From Bdellovibrio bacteriovorus (GTDB lineage Bacteria > Bdellovibrionota > Bdellovibrionia > Bdellovibrionales > Bdellovibrionaceae), in the NCBI RefSeq assembly GCF_002208115.1, contig NZ_CP020946.1:2914001-2978000 (forward strand): a stretch of 64,000 nt of DNA, in the 5' to 3' direction. The position numbers and the translations under genes were made by a program. Under the pieces are notes generated by a model. It did not search any database and was not told the origin of the DNA. It worked only from the letters and a program-made list of their open reading frames with translations. Of the stretch, positions 9,851 through 18,286 are shown piece after piece (the first letter of the stretch is position 1; each line of letters starts with the position of its first letter).

Positions 9851-10873
9851 ATGAGCCTGACAAAAAAGATTATCACGGGTTTCGCCACAGGTTTTGTTTC
9901 CGCCCTGCTGCTTTCCAAAATCAGAACTCAACTGCGATCACGTTCTTTCAAAGGAGCAGTGGTGCTGGTGTCTGGAGGCTCGCGGGGTTTGGGACTTCTG
10001 ATCGCCAAAGAGTTCTGCCGCGCGGGGGCCAGCGTGGCCCTGACAGCAAGGGACGGTAATGAGCTGCGCCGGGCACAGAACATTTTGCAACTGGATAGCC
10101 CCGAAGCTTTGGTTCACACCTTCGTCTGCGACTGTCGCATCCCTCTGGATGTTGAACAGACCGTCGCAGAAGTTGTGCGCACCTTCGGAAGAATCGACGT
10201 GCTGGTCAACAATGCCGGCATTATTTCTTCGTCACCCTTGGAACATGTCACTGAAGCCGACTATGAGGATTCTTTGGCAGTTCACTTCTGGGGTCCTTAT
10301 CATTTCATCGAAAACTGCCTGCCGTTCATGAGTAAAGGCAGCCGTATTGTGAACATTGCCTCGATCGGAGGCCTGATACCCATTCCCCACCGGGCCGCCT
10401 ACTGCGTGGGAAAACATGCCCTGGTAGGATATTCCCGAGGCCTGCACTCTGAGCTTGCAGCCAAAGGTATCTATGTCACGACAGTCTCACCCAATGTCAT
10501 GCGCACAGGATCCGTCGATCATGCCACCTTCAAAGGTCAGGTTCAAAAAGAGTACGCCTGGTTTTCCATCCTGGCCTCTTTACCCATGATCAGCACCAGT
10601 GCCGACACCGCCGCTCAGCGAATCTTTCAGGCATGCATTCGGGGTGATGCCGAACTGATATTGTCCTTACCCACCAAGATCGCGGCCACCATGCAGGCGC
10701 GATTCCCCAATATGTTTTCAGACTTGATGTACTTGGCAAATATGGTGATGCCAGGTCCGGGTCAGGCAACAGCGGTGGAAGGCAAAGACGCGCACTCTTC
10801 CATCTCTCCGTCTTTTTTGACAACTTCCTCTCAGCGTGCGGCGGAAAGAAACAACGAAGGTCCAATACACTAA
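9851..10873 (+). CDS. Short-chain dehydrogenase/reductase, membrane-anchored
   Basis: The 340-residue protein has an N-terminal hydrophobic segment (residues 8-23) followed by a classical SDR domain: the cofactor motif VSGGSRGLG at about 40-48, NNAGI, a serine in IASIGG and the catalytic YCVGK (Tyr-x3-Lys). A C-terminal extension of about 90 residues is low in conserved motifs. The ATG at 9851 has AAGGAG upstream. Cofactor preference and substrate cannot be assigned. It stands alone between two terminators and is convergent with the stress genes. Confidence 0.88.
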   Translation: MSLTKKIITGFATGFVSALLLSKIRTQLRSRSFKGAVVLVSGGSRGLGLLIAKEFCRAGASVALTARDGNELRRAQNILQLDSPEALVHTFVCDCRIPLDVEQTVAEVVRTFGRIDVLVNNAGIISSSPLEHVTEADYEDSLAVHFWGPYHFIENCLPFMSKGSRIVNIASIGGLIPIPHRAAYCVGKHALVGYSRGLHSELAAKGIYVTTVSPNVMRTGSVDHATFKGQVQKEYAWFSILASLPMISTSADTAAQRIFQACIRGDAELILSLPTKIAATMQARFPNMFSDLMYLANMVMPGPGQATAVEGKDAHSSISPSFLTTSSQRAAERNNEGPIH

Positions 10874-10877
10874 AAGC

Positions 10878-10907
10878 AAAAGCCCCGGACCAACCGGGGC
10901 TTTTTTC
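10878..10907. terminator. Bidirectional rho-independent terminator
   Basis: AAAAGCCCCGG, loop ACCAA, CCGGGGCTTTT gives an 11-bp perfect stem with T runs on both strands. It ends the SDR gene and, from the other side, the stress-protein gene at 10919. Confidence 0.92.
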
Positions 10908-10918
10908 TTTAAACCTGA

Positions 10919-11482
10919 TTACGGATGAGACCGCAGATCGCGTTGGGATGATTTATCCCCACGAACCTCACCAGCTTTGGAAATATCCTCCCCGCCGGAT
11001 TCTTTTAGAATACGCTCGGCTTTGTCCGCCCAGTCCCCGTCGTCCACGTGGACTGAAATCAGGATACCTCCCTCTTTCACATACCCCTCATAGCGTTTGG
11101 CTTCGTACTCTGGAATTCCAATACCCACCAGAGCTCCCCCCAAACCTCCTACGGCTCCACCGACACCAAGGCCCGCCAGGGCACTCATGATAGGACCTGC
11201 GGCGACCAAAGGTCCCAATGCAGGGATCGTGGCAATCACCCCGGCCCCCACCAGCCAACCCAGACTTCCGCCGATGACAGCCCCGGCGCCGGCTCCGACT
11301 GTTGCGCCTTCCGGAGCTTTCGTTCCCTTTTCATGGGCGAACTCTCGCGTCTCGGATTTCTGCGGCATCAGCACTGAGATGTCGCTGTTACGGAAGTTTT
11401 CCGCTTTAAGACGTTCCACACAATTTTCAAGTTGTGCACGATTTCTAAAGATACCAAAAACCGAATTATGACCTTTTTCCAT
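10919..11482 (-). CDS. YflT-like stress protein with glycine-rich hydrophobic hairpin
   Basis: The 187-residue protein starts with a domain resembling the heat-induced YflT domain (VFGIFRNRAQLENCVERLKAENF, ISVLMP). It continues with a glycine/alanine-rich segment (about 65-130) that can form two membrane-inserting helices, then a second short alpha-beta part (GGILISVHVDDGDWADKAERIL) like a split ferredoxin-type fold. Such proteins occur in general-stress regulons; no biochemical role is established. TAGGAG precedes the ATG at 11482. It follows the BON-domain gene by 8 bp, so both form one operon. Confidence 0.7.
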   Translation of the reverse strand: MEKGHNSVFGIFRNRAQLENCVERLKAENFRNSDISVLMPQKSETREFAHEKGTKAPEGATVGAGAGAVIGGSLGWLVGAGVIATIPALGPLVAAGPIMSALAGLGVGGAVGGLGGALVGIGIPEYEAKRYEGYVKEGGILISVHVDDGDWADKAERILKESGGEDISKAGEVRGDKSSQRDLRSHP

Positions 11483-11490
11483 AGTGACTC

Positions 11491-11841
11491 CTATTTTCTG
11501 ACCGTCATCTGGTCCGTGACTTTGTTACCGGAAATTTCATTGGCAATTCTGCTGATTTTCTTTTTTTCTTCCTGGGATGCCACGGCGCCTTTTAAGGTCA
11601 CCATGCCATTCTGACTGACGATGGTGATATTTTTACCCATCATCGATACCGATCCATCGCTGTTGATCTTTTCGCGAATACTGCGGGTCAGGGTTGTGTC
11701 CGACTCGTTCATGCCCTGATCAGTGGCTTTGGTTGTGGTATCTTTCGTTGTCGTGGTGGAGTATTGATCATCGCCCTTGGCGAGCGTCGTGCAGGCCACT
11801 GCACTGATAAGAAAACCGATAAACAAATGTCTGAATTTCAT
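11491..11841 (-). CDS. BON-domain periplasmic protein
   Basis: The 116-residue protein has an N-terminal signal sequence, then a Thr/Ser-rich linker, then one BON domain (LTRSIREKINSDGSV, VTLKGAVASQEEKKKI, VTDQMTVRK). BON proteins such as OsmY bind phospholipid or help maintain the envelope during stress. The ATG at 11841 is preceded by AAAGGAGGTCC, an unusually strong ribosome-binding site. A cysteine at the signal-peptide end (AVAC) is not a good lipobox, so I call it soluble periplasmic. It is the first gene of the operon with the YflT-like gene. Confidence 0.85.
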   Translation of the reverse strand: MKFRHLFIGFLISAVACTTLAKGDDQYSTTTTKDTTTKATDQGMNESDTTLTRSIREKINSDGSVSMMGKNITIVSQNGMVTLKGAVASQEEKKKISRIANEISGNKVTDQMTVRK

Positions 11842-11969
11842 AATGGACCTCCTTTGGTTAATCCCCGCCATAGGTAACTATGGAAGCAAAACCTTGGGAA
11901 CCATCACATCCGAAATATGCCAAGAAGCTTTGGAAAAGACGCGAGTTCTTCAAGCCACATAATACTTTA

Positions 11970-12003
11970 ACAAAAAGGGCGGACCTTTTTACGGGATCCG
12001 CCC
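11970..12003 (-). terminator. Rho-independent terminator of the 12.0-kb small gene
   Basis: On the minus strand GGGCGGA ... TCCGCCC forms a stem with further inner pairing, followed by TTTTTGTT. It lies 8 bp after the stop of the gene at 12011. Confidence 0.8.
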
Positions 12004-12010
12004 CTGGACT

Positions 12011-12316
12011 TTACCTTGCTAGGAAACGGCACCACAATGGACGACCGCGCACTTCACGAACAGAAGCGCTGGCCGTGTCTCCGGCCTCCACCACCTGATC
12101 GATACGCTCTTGCACATCATAATCAGCGCTGTCCCCTGACTGAGGCGCAAATGTAAAGACAACGTACTTCATGTCCAGAGTGCCACCTGTGCTGTTGTGG
12201 AAAGAACAACTGTGCACATGGCCACTGGTTCTTAATTTTCCATAGTGACTTTCCAAAAACTTCGCACCCGCTGTTAAAGAGGACGCCGTGATCAAAAACA
12301 TCAGAATCGTTTTCAT
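12011..12316 (-). CDS. Small secreted protein, unknown function
   Basis: The 101-residue product has a signal peptide (MKTILMFLITASSLTAGA) and a mature domain with two cysteines and a predicted beta-rich pattern (GHVHSCSFHNSTGGTLDMKYVVFTF). It resembles no family I can name. AAAAGGAG stands before the ATG at 12316. It is a single-gene unit with its own terminator, divergent from the DUF72 gene at 12494. Confidence 0.65.
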   Translation of the reverse strand: MKTILMFLITASSLTAGAKFLESHYGKLRTSGHVHSCSFHNSTGGTLDMKYVVFTFAPQSGDSADYDVQERIDQVVEAGDTASASVREVRGRPLWCRFLAR

Positions 12317-12493
12317 ACAGAACTCCTTTTTTGTGACGTCAGTCTGATGAAGTCCAGTGGCAACCGTCAACGAGGATAGAATTAAGAAGAGTCCATCAAA
12401 ATATCCAAAGAAATCTGGTTAGGTATTTTTGTATCTTCAGCCGCAAAGAAAGTTCCGAATGAAAAACGGATTTCCGCAAACTAAAATGGGACC

Positions 12494-13360
12494 ATGGAAT
12501 ACAGAATTGGCACATCAGGTTGGGTGTATCCACCGTGGCGAAACAACTTTTATCCCCAGAATCTTCCCCAGAAGAAAGAACTATTCTATGCCAGCCGACA
12601 TTTGTCCTCGATTGAAATCAACGGCTCGTTCTATTCTTACCAAAAACCATCCACCTATTTGCATTGGTATTCAGAGACACCGGATGATTTTGTTTTTTCT
12701 GTGAAAGGCCCGCAATACATCACTCACATCAGCCGCCTGAAAGAGGTCGAAATGCCTCTGGCAAATTTCTTCGCCTCAGGAGTTCTGCACCTGCGGGAAA
12801 AGCTGGGCGTCTTTTTATGGCAACTGCCTCCCAGTTTCGTATTCAATCCGGAAAAAGCAGAGCGTCTGGAAAATTTCTTCCACCTGCTCCCCCGCAGCTT
12901 TGAAGATGCGGGGGAGCTTGCAAAGAAATCCGAACGTTTCTCTGCAGAATACTCCCCGGACATCATCAGGATTAAAAAACCGATTCGGCATGCCATAGAG
13001 GTCCGTCATCACAGCTTTGAAAATCCTGAATTCATAGAACTCCTTCGCCATAATGATGTGGCACTGGTCTTTGCCGAAACCGCCGGCAAATGGCCCTATA
13101 TGGAAGACATCACCAGCGACTTTCTTTATCTGCGCCTGCATGGTGACGAAACCTTTTATAACAAAGGTTATGAGCCCGAACAGCTTCGCTGGTGGGCCCA
13201 GCGAATCAAAATCTGGGCACAAGGCAGAAATCCCAAAGACAGCCTCACCCTGCTGCCAGCGACAAACGGTGGCGTGAGGGATGTCTTCGTTTTCTTTGAC
13301 AATGATCTGAAGATCAAAGCCCCTCAGGATGCAGAGGGGCTTTTGTTGCTGTTGAAATAA
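12494..13360 (+). CDS. DUF72 (YecE-like) protein
   Basis: The 288-residue protein begins MEYRIGTSGWVYPPWRNNFYP, the signature of DUF72, and carries SSIEINGSFYSYQ, FSVKGPQYITH and LYLRLHGD further on. The family adopts a TIM-barrel-like fold and its biochemical role is unsettled. Length is typical. Only a weak purine run precedes the ATG. The last codons encode part of an intrinsic terminator, so the 3' end of the coding sequence doubles as the transcription stop. Confidence 0.9.
   Translation: MEYRIGTSGWVYPPWRNNFYPQNLPQKKELFYASRHLSSIEINGSFYSYQKPSTYLHWYSETPDDFVFSVKGPQYITHISRLKEVEMPLANFFASGVLHLREKLGVFLWQLPPSFVFNPEKAERLENFFHLLPRSFEDAGELAKKSERFSAEYSPDIIRIKKPIRHAIEVRHHSFENPEFIELLRHNDVALVFAETAGKWPYMEDITSDFLYLRLHGDETFYNKGYEPEQLRWWAQRIKIWAQGRNPKDSLTLLPATNGGVRDVFVFFDNDLKIKAPQDAEGLLLLLK
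13316..13347 (+). terminator. Terminator embedded in the 3' end of the DUF72 gene
   Basis: AAAGCCCCTC, loop of 8, GAGGGGCTTT is a perfect 10-bp stem followed by TGTTG. It overlaps the codons for KAPQDAEGLLL. It may also serve the convergent phhB gene, although the T run on that side is short. Confidence 0.75.
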
Positions 13361-13363
13361 AAA

Positions 13364-13726
13364 TCAATGCGACATCGGCGCGAACTGATTTCCGGCCAGG
13401 GCATCGATTTTGGCGGCGCAGATGAAATCATTTTCTGAGATTCCACCCAGCCCCTCATTCACCGAATGGGTGTAGAACTTCACCACACAGCGATTGTAGC
13501 CCACTTCCAGTTCGGGATGATGATCTTCGTTGTGCACGATAAAAGCCAGGGCATTCACAAAGGCGATGGTTTGGTAGTAGTTCTTAAATTCAAAGGACTT
13601 GGCAATATGAAGGCCCTGCAAAGTCCAGCCGTCCAGAATTCTGAGATACTGCTGGATTTCTTCCGGTGCCAGGGCCTGATCAACCGGGTGACTTTTCTTT
13701 CTTAAGAGTTCCGTCTGACTTATCAT
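13364..13726 (-). CDS. phhB: Pterin-4a-carbinolamine dehydratase
   Basis: The 120-residue enzyme dehydrates 4a-hydroxytetrahydrobiopterin, recycling the pterin used by phenylalanine hydroxylase. The active-site block HNEDHHPELEVGYNRCVVKF followed by THSVNEGLGGISENDFICAAKID is diagnostic. Length is normal; about 20 residues precede the core. No phenylalanine hydroxylase gene is in the window. It lies 62 bp downstream of the RND gene on the same strand and may be part of that transcript. Confidence 0.95.
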   Translation of the reverse strand: MISQTELLRKKSHPVDQALAPEEIQQYLRILDGWTLQGLHIAKSFEFKNYYQTIAFVNALAFIVHNEDHHPELEVGYNRCVVKFYTHSVNEGLGGISENDFICAAKIDALAGNQFAPMSH

Positions 13727-13788
13727 AGGGCCTCCGTGGGTTTAAGCTTCATTGTCGCTTAAGCACGAAAGGCCCTCAACCTGACAGT

Positions 13789-16700
13789 TCACATAGAAGT
13801 TTCCCGCCTGTCGAAACGGGCGAAAAGACTGTATACACACGGCACCACGTAAAGGGTCAGGAAGGTGGAAACAAACACCCCGCCGATCACCGCAATCGCC
13901 ATCGGCTGACGAGCTTCTGCACCTGGCCCCAGACTCATGGCTGCTGGCACAGCCCCGGCAATGGTCGCAAAAGAAGTCATCAGAATCGGACGCAGACGAG
14001 TCGGACACGCCTCGATCAGGGCCTGATGCACGTGGATCTTTTCGGCATCCCGGCGCTGGTTGGTGAAATCCACCAACAGAATCGAGTTCTTTTTCACGAT
14101 CCCCATCAACAGAATCAAGCCGATCATGCTGAAAATATTCAACGACTGGCCACCAATCAAGAGCGCCAGGAAGGCCCCCGAGAAGCTGAACGGCAAAGCC
14201 ATGAACACCGTCACCGGATCAATAAAGCTGTTAAACTGGGATGCCAAAATCATGTAAGCCACGATGAAGCCCAGAACCAGGGCAAAGATCAGACTCATGA
14301 AGCTTTGCTGGAATTCTTCGGCAGATCCGCTCAGCAGAACTTTATATTCCGCCGGCAAAACCCTGCGAGCCACTTCCTGAGCCTTGTCCACGGATTGTTG
14401 CTGGCTGAGTCCCGGTCCGATATTTCCATAAATAATGATCGAACGCTGGCGATTCTTGCGTGAAATGCTGGAAGCCACAGACGCCTCTTTGATGTCAACG
14501 ACCGAGGCGATCGGCACAAGTTCCCCACGGTTATTGCGGACTTTCAAATCCTTGATGCGCTCTTGTGGGTTGCGGCCGTTTTCAAGCATCTTCACACGAA
14601 TATCGTAGCGATGCCCGCCTTTTTCATAACTTCCGACAACCACTCCACCCATCATTGCATTAAGCACTTCACCGATGGCAATGACACTGACACCCCGGTC
14701 GGCTGCTTTTTGACGGTTGGGAATGATCTGCACTTCCGGGGCGCCCGCCTGATAGTCCGAGCTGACATCGGTCATGATCTTGCTGGTCTTCAGTTCTTCC
14801 ACGATCTGTTCAGAGAATTTACCCAGCTCGTTCCAGTCCGGGCCTTGAATGCTGAACTCAACCGGGAAGCCCTTACCGCCCCCGCCGCCAAACCCCTGGG
14901 TTGACGGATCCTGCACCTGAGGTTTTGAATCCGGGATGGTTTTATTCAGATACTCACGCACAACCTCGATAAATTCCTGCTGGCTAAGCTCTTTGTTTTT
15001 CTCAGCGGATTTGCCGCGCTGACCTTTGGGCTTCATATCAACAAAGATGATGGCATTATTCGCTTCACCACCTGTGAATCCACCCGCCGCCACAAACGTG
15101 GAGCTGACTTCGGACCTTTTCAGCAGGAAATCCTCGATAATCTTCACTTTCTCGTCGGTGAAAGAGATCGCAGATTTGGGAGGATTGCTGATTTGAATCA
15201 TCAAAGAGCTTTGATCCTGGGCCGGCTGGAACTCCCCTTTCAGGAAGGCCACCGATCCAAAACTCAAAACAAAGAAGATCAAGGAGGCAAAGATCACTTT
15301 CCAGCGATGGTTCAGGGACACCTCAAGACTGCGGGTGTAGGCATTTTTAAGACGATCAAACATGTGCTCAAATCCACGTCCGATGCGGGTCGTGCGCTCG
15401 CCAGATTCGACGAACTGAGAGGCTCGCATGGGCGTCAGGGTCAGGGCTTCCAGCAGGGAAATCATCACCGCCGCGCTCATCGTCACGCCGAACTGGAACA
15501 GGAAGCGGCCGATCAGACCCTCCATGAAAGCAATGGGCAGGAAGATCGCAACCAGGGACACGGACGCCGCCATGGCAGCGAAAGTGATCTCCCGGGCGCC
15601 GACCAAAGCAGCCTCACGTTTGCTTTTTCCCATTTCCAGATGCCGGATGATATTTTCCAGAACCATGATGGCATCATCGACAACGATACCAATCGCCAGA
15701 CTTAAACCCATCAAAGTGAAAATATTCAGTGTAAAGCCGGCAAAGTAAAGAATGATAAAACTTCCCAGAACCGACGTGGGGATCGCCAACAGGACGTTGA
15801 ACGTCGAAGACCAGGAACCAAGGAACAACCAGCACACCAGGGAAGTCAAAATCGCCGCAAGAATCAGAGTCAGCACCAGCTCATGCACGGATTCTTCCAC
15901 GAACTTTGTGCCGTCATAGTTCACAACGATCTGCATACCTTCCGGCAGGGTCTTTTGAATTTCGGCAATACGGTCTTTCACCGCGTGCGCCACGGTCACC
16001 GCATTGGAACCGCGCTGTTTAACCACCCCAAGCCCCACGGCCGCTTTCCCATTGGCGCGAGCAAACTGCACCACATCGACCATGCCCTCTTTGAACTCCA
16101 CCACTTTTTCAAGGGGGATCGGCATATAGTTCGGCCCTCCGCCGCGGCTGTTCACCAAGATCTTATTAAACTGATCGATGGTCTTTGCCTCGCCCAAAGT
16201 GCGTAAGCTGTACTCGGTCTTATTGTATTCCGCACGTCCTGCCGGAGGCTCAGCATGCTCCGTTCGCAAAGTGTTGGTCACATCGATCACGGAAAGCGCA
16301 TAGCGGTTCAGGTCTTCATTGCGGACCCAAACGCGCATGTTCGGCTCAAGGTAACCCGGCATCCACAGATTTCCGACCCCTGGCACCGTTGTCAGACGGT
16401 CACGGACATAGTCCTTCACAAAGACCATCATTTCCTCCAGTGGCATTTTGTTACTGGAAAGGGACAGCCACATGATCGGGAAATCCTCAGGATTGATCTT
16501 CATCACTGTCGGAGAATCCATGTTCTGCGGCAAGGCGTCCTGAATCTGGGACATCTTGGCCTGAACATCCTGGAAGGCCACATCGATATCACGCTCCAGA
16601 TCAAACTCGACCGTGATGTCCGAGGTACTGTTGCGCGCCACGGAGGAAATATTCTTCACACCCTGGATACTGATCAGGGCGTCTTCGATCGGATCAATGA

Positions 16701-16887
16701 CATCGGCTTCCATCACCTCAGGGGCCGCGCCTTCATACCGCACGGAAATGGAAATAACCGGGAAGTCGACATCAGGAAGTTCACTTACCCCCATGCGCAT
16801 GAAACTGATCGCCCCGAAGACGATCAGACCAAACATCAGCATCCAGGCAAAGACGGGTCTGCGAATTGATAAATCAGACAATGTCAT
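13789..16887 (-). CDS. RND-family inner-membrane efflux transporter (HAE1 type)
   Basis: The 1032-residue protein is a full-length HAE1-type RND proton antiporter like AcrB/MdtB: it begins LSDLSIRRPVFAWMLM, has two large periplasmic loops and twelve predicted membrane helices. Proton-relay residues are in place: an Asp pair in TM4 (LAIGIVVDDAIMVLENI) and a Lys in TM10 (GIVKKNSILLVDF). It starts 1 bp after the TolC-like gene ends and is plainly coexpressed with it. A membrane-fusion adaptor, which RND pumps of this class require, is not encoded beside it. Substrate is unknown. Confidence 0.93.
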   Translation of the reverse strand: MTLSDLSIRRPVFAWMLMFGLIVFGAISFMRMGVSELPDVDFPVISISVRYEGAAPEVMEADVIDPIEDALISIQGVKNISSVARNSTSDITVEFDLERDIDVAFQDVQAKMSQIQDALPQNMDSPTVMKINPEDFPIMWLSLSSNKMPLEEMMVFVKDYVRDRLTTVPGVGNLWMPGYLEPNMRVWVRNEDLNRYALSVIDVTNTLRTEHAEPPAGRAEYNKTEYSLRTLGEAKTIDQFNKILVNSRGGGPNYMPIPLEKVVEFKEGMVDVVQFARANGKAAVGLGVVKQRGSNAVTVAHAVKDRIAEIQKTLPEGMQIVVNYDGTKFVEESVHELVLTLILAAILTSLVCWLFLGSWSSTFNVLLAIPTSVLGSFIILYFAGFTLNIFTLMGLSLAIGIVVDDAIMVLENIIRHLEMGKSKREAALVGAREITFAAMAASVSLVAIFLPIAFMEGLIGRFLFQFGVTMSAAVMISLLEALTLTPMRASQFVESGERTTRIGRGFEHMFDRLKNAYTRSLEVSLNHRWKVIFASLIFFVLSFGSVAFLKGEFQPAQDQSSLMIQISNPPKSAISFTDEKVKIIEDFLLKRSEVSSTFVAAGGFTGGEANNAIIFVDMKPKGQRGKSAEKNKELSQQEFIEVVREYLNKTIPDSKPQVQDPSTQGFGGGGGKGFPVEFSIQGPDWNELGKFSEQIVEELKTSKIMTDVSSDYQAGAPEVQIIPNRQKAADRGVSVIAIGEVLNAMMGGVVVGSYEKGGHRYDIRVKMLENGRNPQERIKDLKVRNNRGELVPIASVVDIKEASVASSISRKNRQRSIIIYGNIGPGLSQQQSVDKAQEVARRVLPAEYKVLLSGSAEEFQQSFMSLIFALVLGFIVAYMILASQFNSFIDPVTVFMALPFSFSGAFLALLIGGQSLNIFSMIGLILLMGIVKKNSILLVDFTNQRRDAEKIHVHQALIEACPTRLRPILMTSFATIAGAVPAAMSLGPGAEARQPMAIAVIGGVFVSTFLTLYVVPCVYSLFARFDRRETSM

Positions 16888-16888
16888 C

Positions 16889-18166
16889 TTAGTCTTCCTT
16901 CACTTTCGGAGCTTCAATTTCTGCCGAAGCCACCTTCAGCTTCACCAGTTCCATTTGTGCTGCAAATCTTGCCTGATCCAGTGCGCGCGCCGCAATTCTG
17001 AAATCAGTCAAGGCCACCTGCACGTCGATGTTTCGAGCCAGACCGCGGCGATAGTCTTTCTGCAAAACTTTGTAGTTGCGCTCAGACAAGTCCCCGGCTT
17101 TTTCCAAAGCCTCAACCTGCTTTAGGCGCGTCTGGAAATTTTCATAATAAGCACGAATCTCCTGATCAGCCTGCCGGCGCAAACGCGACAACAACAGATC
17201 CGCTTCGATCCGCTTGGAGGCCGCTTCGCGCACGCGGGACTGGGTGGTGCCTCCTTCAAACAACGGCACGGTCAGTTTCAACTGAACATCCCAGTTCAGG
17301 TCCTCACTATAACCGTCCGGTCTTTTGAAATAGTAATTTCCGGTCAGGTCCAATGAAGGCCAGTGCGCCCCTTTGGCGATGCTGACTTCCTCTTCCATGG
17401 CCTGGTACTGACTGCGGGCCGCTTTCACGTCATAGCGGCTTTCAATCCTGTCCAGATAAGACTGCAAAGGAGCGACCTTGACGGACTTGGCCAGTTCCGG
17501 ATCAGTCAAAGGCTCGGTCGTTGGCAGGCCGGTCAAAAAGGCGAACGCCTCGCGGGCCATCTTCAGATTGCCCGTTATGATCTCGTGTTCAGCATTCAAA
17601 GCCGCCTGGCTGCTCTGAGCAGTCAGGGCATCCGAAGAACTGGATTCCCCGCGACGCACGCGTGAGGAAAGTTCCTTCACCCGTTCATCATAGATTTTCA
17701 ACTGAACCGAAATATTATCCAGATCCTGTTCCAGCGTCAGAATGTTCAGATAAGAACTTGTGACATCCTGATAAAGCTGAATCAGCGCCTGATTGCGGAT
17801 TTCTTCCTGGGACTGAACCAGGTCTTTCTGCTGACGAACGGCTGCAAATTCACGCAAGCCCCGGAACAAAACCTGATTCGCTGTCAGGGCCACCGTTGTT
17901 TGTCGTTCAGGGAAAAACTGCCGAGCCACCGGATCTGACGGAGCCGGCTGCATAAAATAGGTGGCGTTTGCAGAAATCTGCGGGAACATGCCCCCGCGCA
18001 CCTGCTTCACCCGCTCGCGAATTTGTTGAACTTGTTCATTCTGGATTCCGACTGTTTCATTCTTCTGCAAAGCGGACTGATAAGCCTCTTGCAAAGTCGC
18101 GGAATAAGCACCAGAGGAAAGAACTGCGGAAAGACACACAATGGAAAGAGATGTTTTTCTTAGCAT
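16889..18166 (-). CDS. TolC-family outer-membrane efflux protein
   Basis: The 425-residue protein has a signal peptide (MLRKTSLSIVCLSAVLSSGAYSA) and two repeats of long alpha-helical hairpins with beta-barrel segments, the TolC plan (LQEAYQSALQKNE, FPQISANATYFM, WPSLDLTGNYYF, VQLKLTVPLFEGGTTQSRVREA). The ATG at 18166 gives the cleanest signal peptide although no strong ribosome-binding site is visible; a TTG at 18193 is the alternative. It is the first gene of the pair with the RND transporter and is separated from the upstream transpeptidase gene by a terminator. Confidence 0.9.
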   Translation of the reverse strand: MLRKTSLSIVCLSAVLSSGAYSATLQEAYQSALQKNETVGIQNEQVQQIRERVKQVRGGMFPQISANATYFMQPAPSDPVARQFFPERQTTVALTANQVLFRGLREFAAVRQQKDLVQSQEEIRNQALIQLYQDVTSSYLNILTLEQDLDNISVQLKIYDERVKELSSRVRRGESSSSDALTAQSSQAALNAEHEIITGNLKMAREAFAFLTGLPTTEPLTDPELAKSVKVAPLQSYLDRIESRYDVKAARSQYQAMEEEVSIAKGAHWPSLDLTGNYYFKRPDGYSEDLNWDVQLKLTVPLFEGGTTQSRVREAASKRIEADLLLSRLRRQADQEIRAYYENFQTRLKQVEALEKAGDLSERNYKVLQKDYRRGLARNIDVQVALTDFRIAARALDQARFAAQMELVKLKVASAEIEAPKVKED

Positions 18167-18233
18167 CCCATTATTCTTACTGAGGACTCCCAATTTTCAA
18201 GACAGATTATTTTAAAGGCGCATTGGGCCAAAT

Positions 18234-18264
18234 AAAAAAGGCCGAAGTTTCCTTCGGCCTTTTC
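18234..18264. terminator. Rho-independent terminator
   Basis: AAAAGGCCGAAG, loop TTTC, CTTCGGCCTTTT is a perfect stem. On the minus strand it ends in a run of six T and closes the L,D-transpeptidase gene, insulating the tolC-RND operon that follows. Confidence 0.9.
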
Positions 18265-18286
18265 ATTCACTCATGCTTGGTGAAAT

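Noticed and set aside
11816-11822. CCGATAA on the plus strand as another FliA promoter
   Set aside because: It lies inside the BON-domain coding region and no plus-strand gene begins downstream before 12494.
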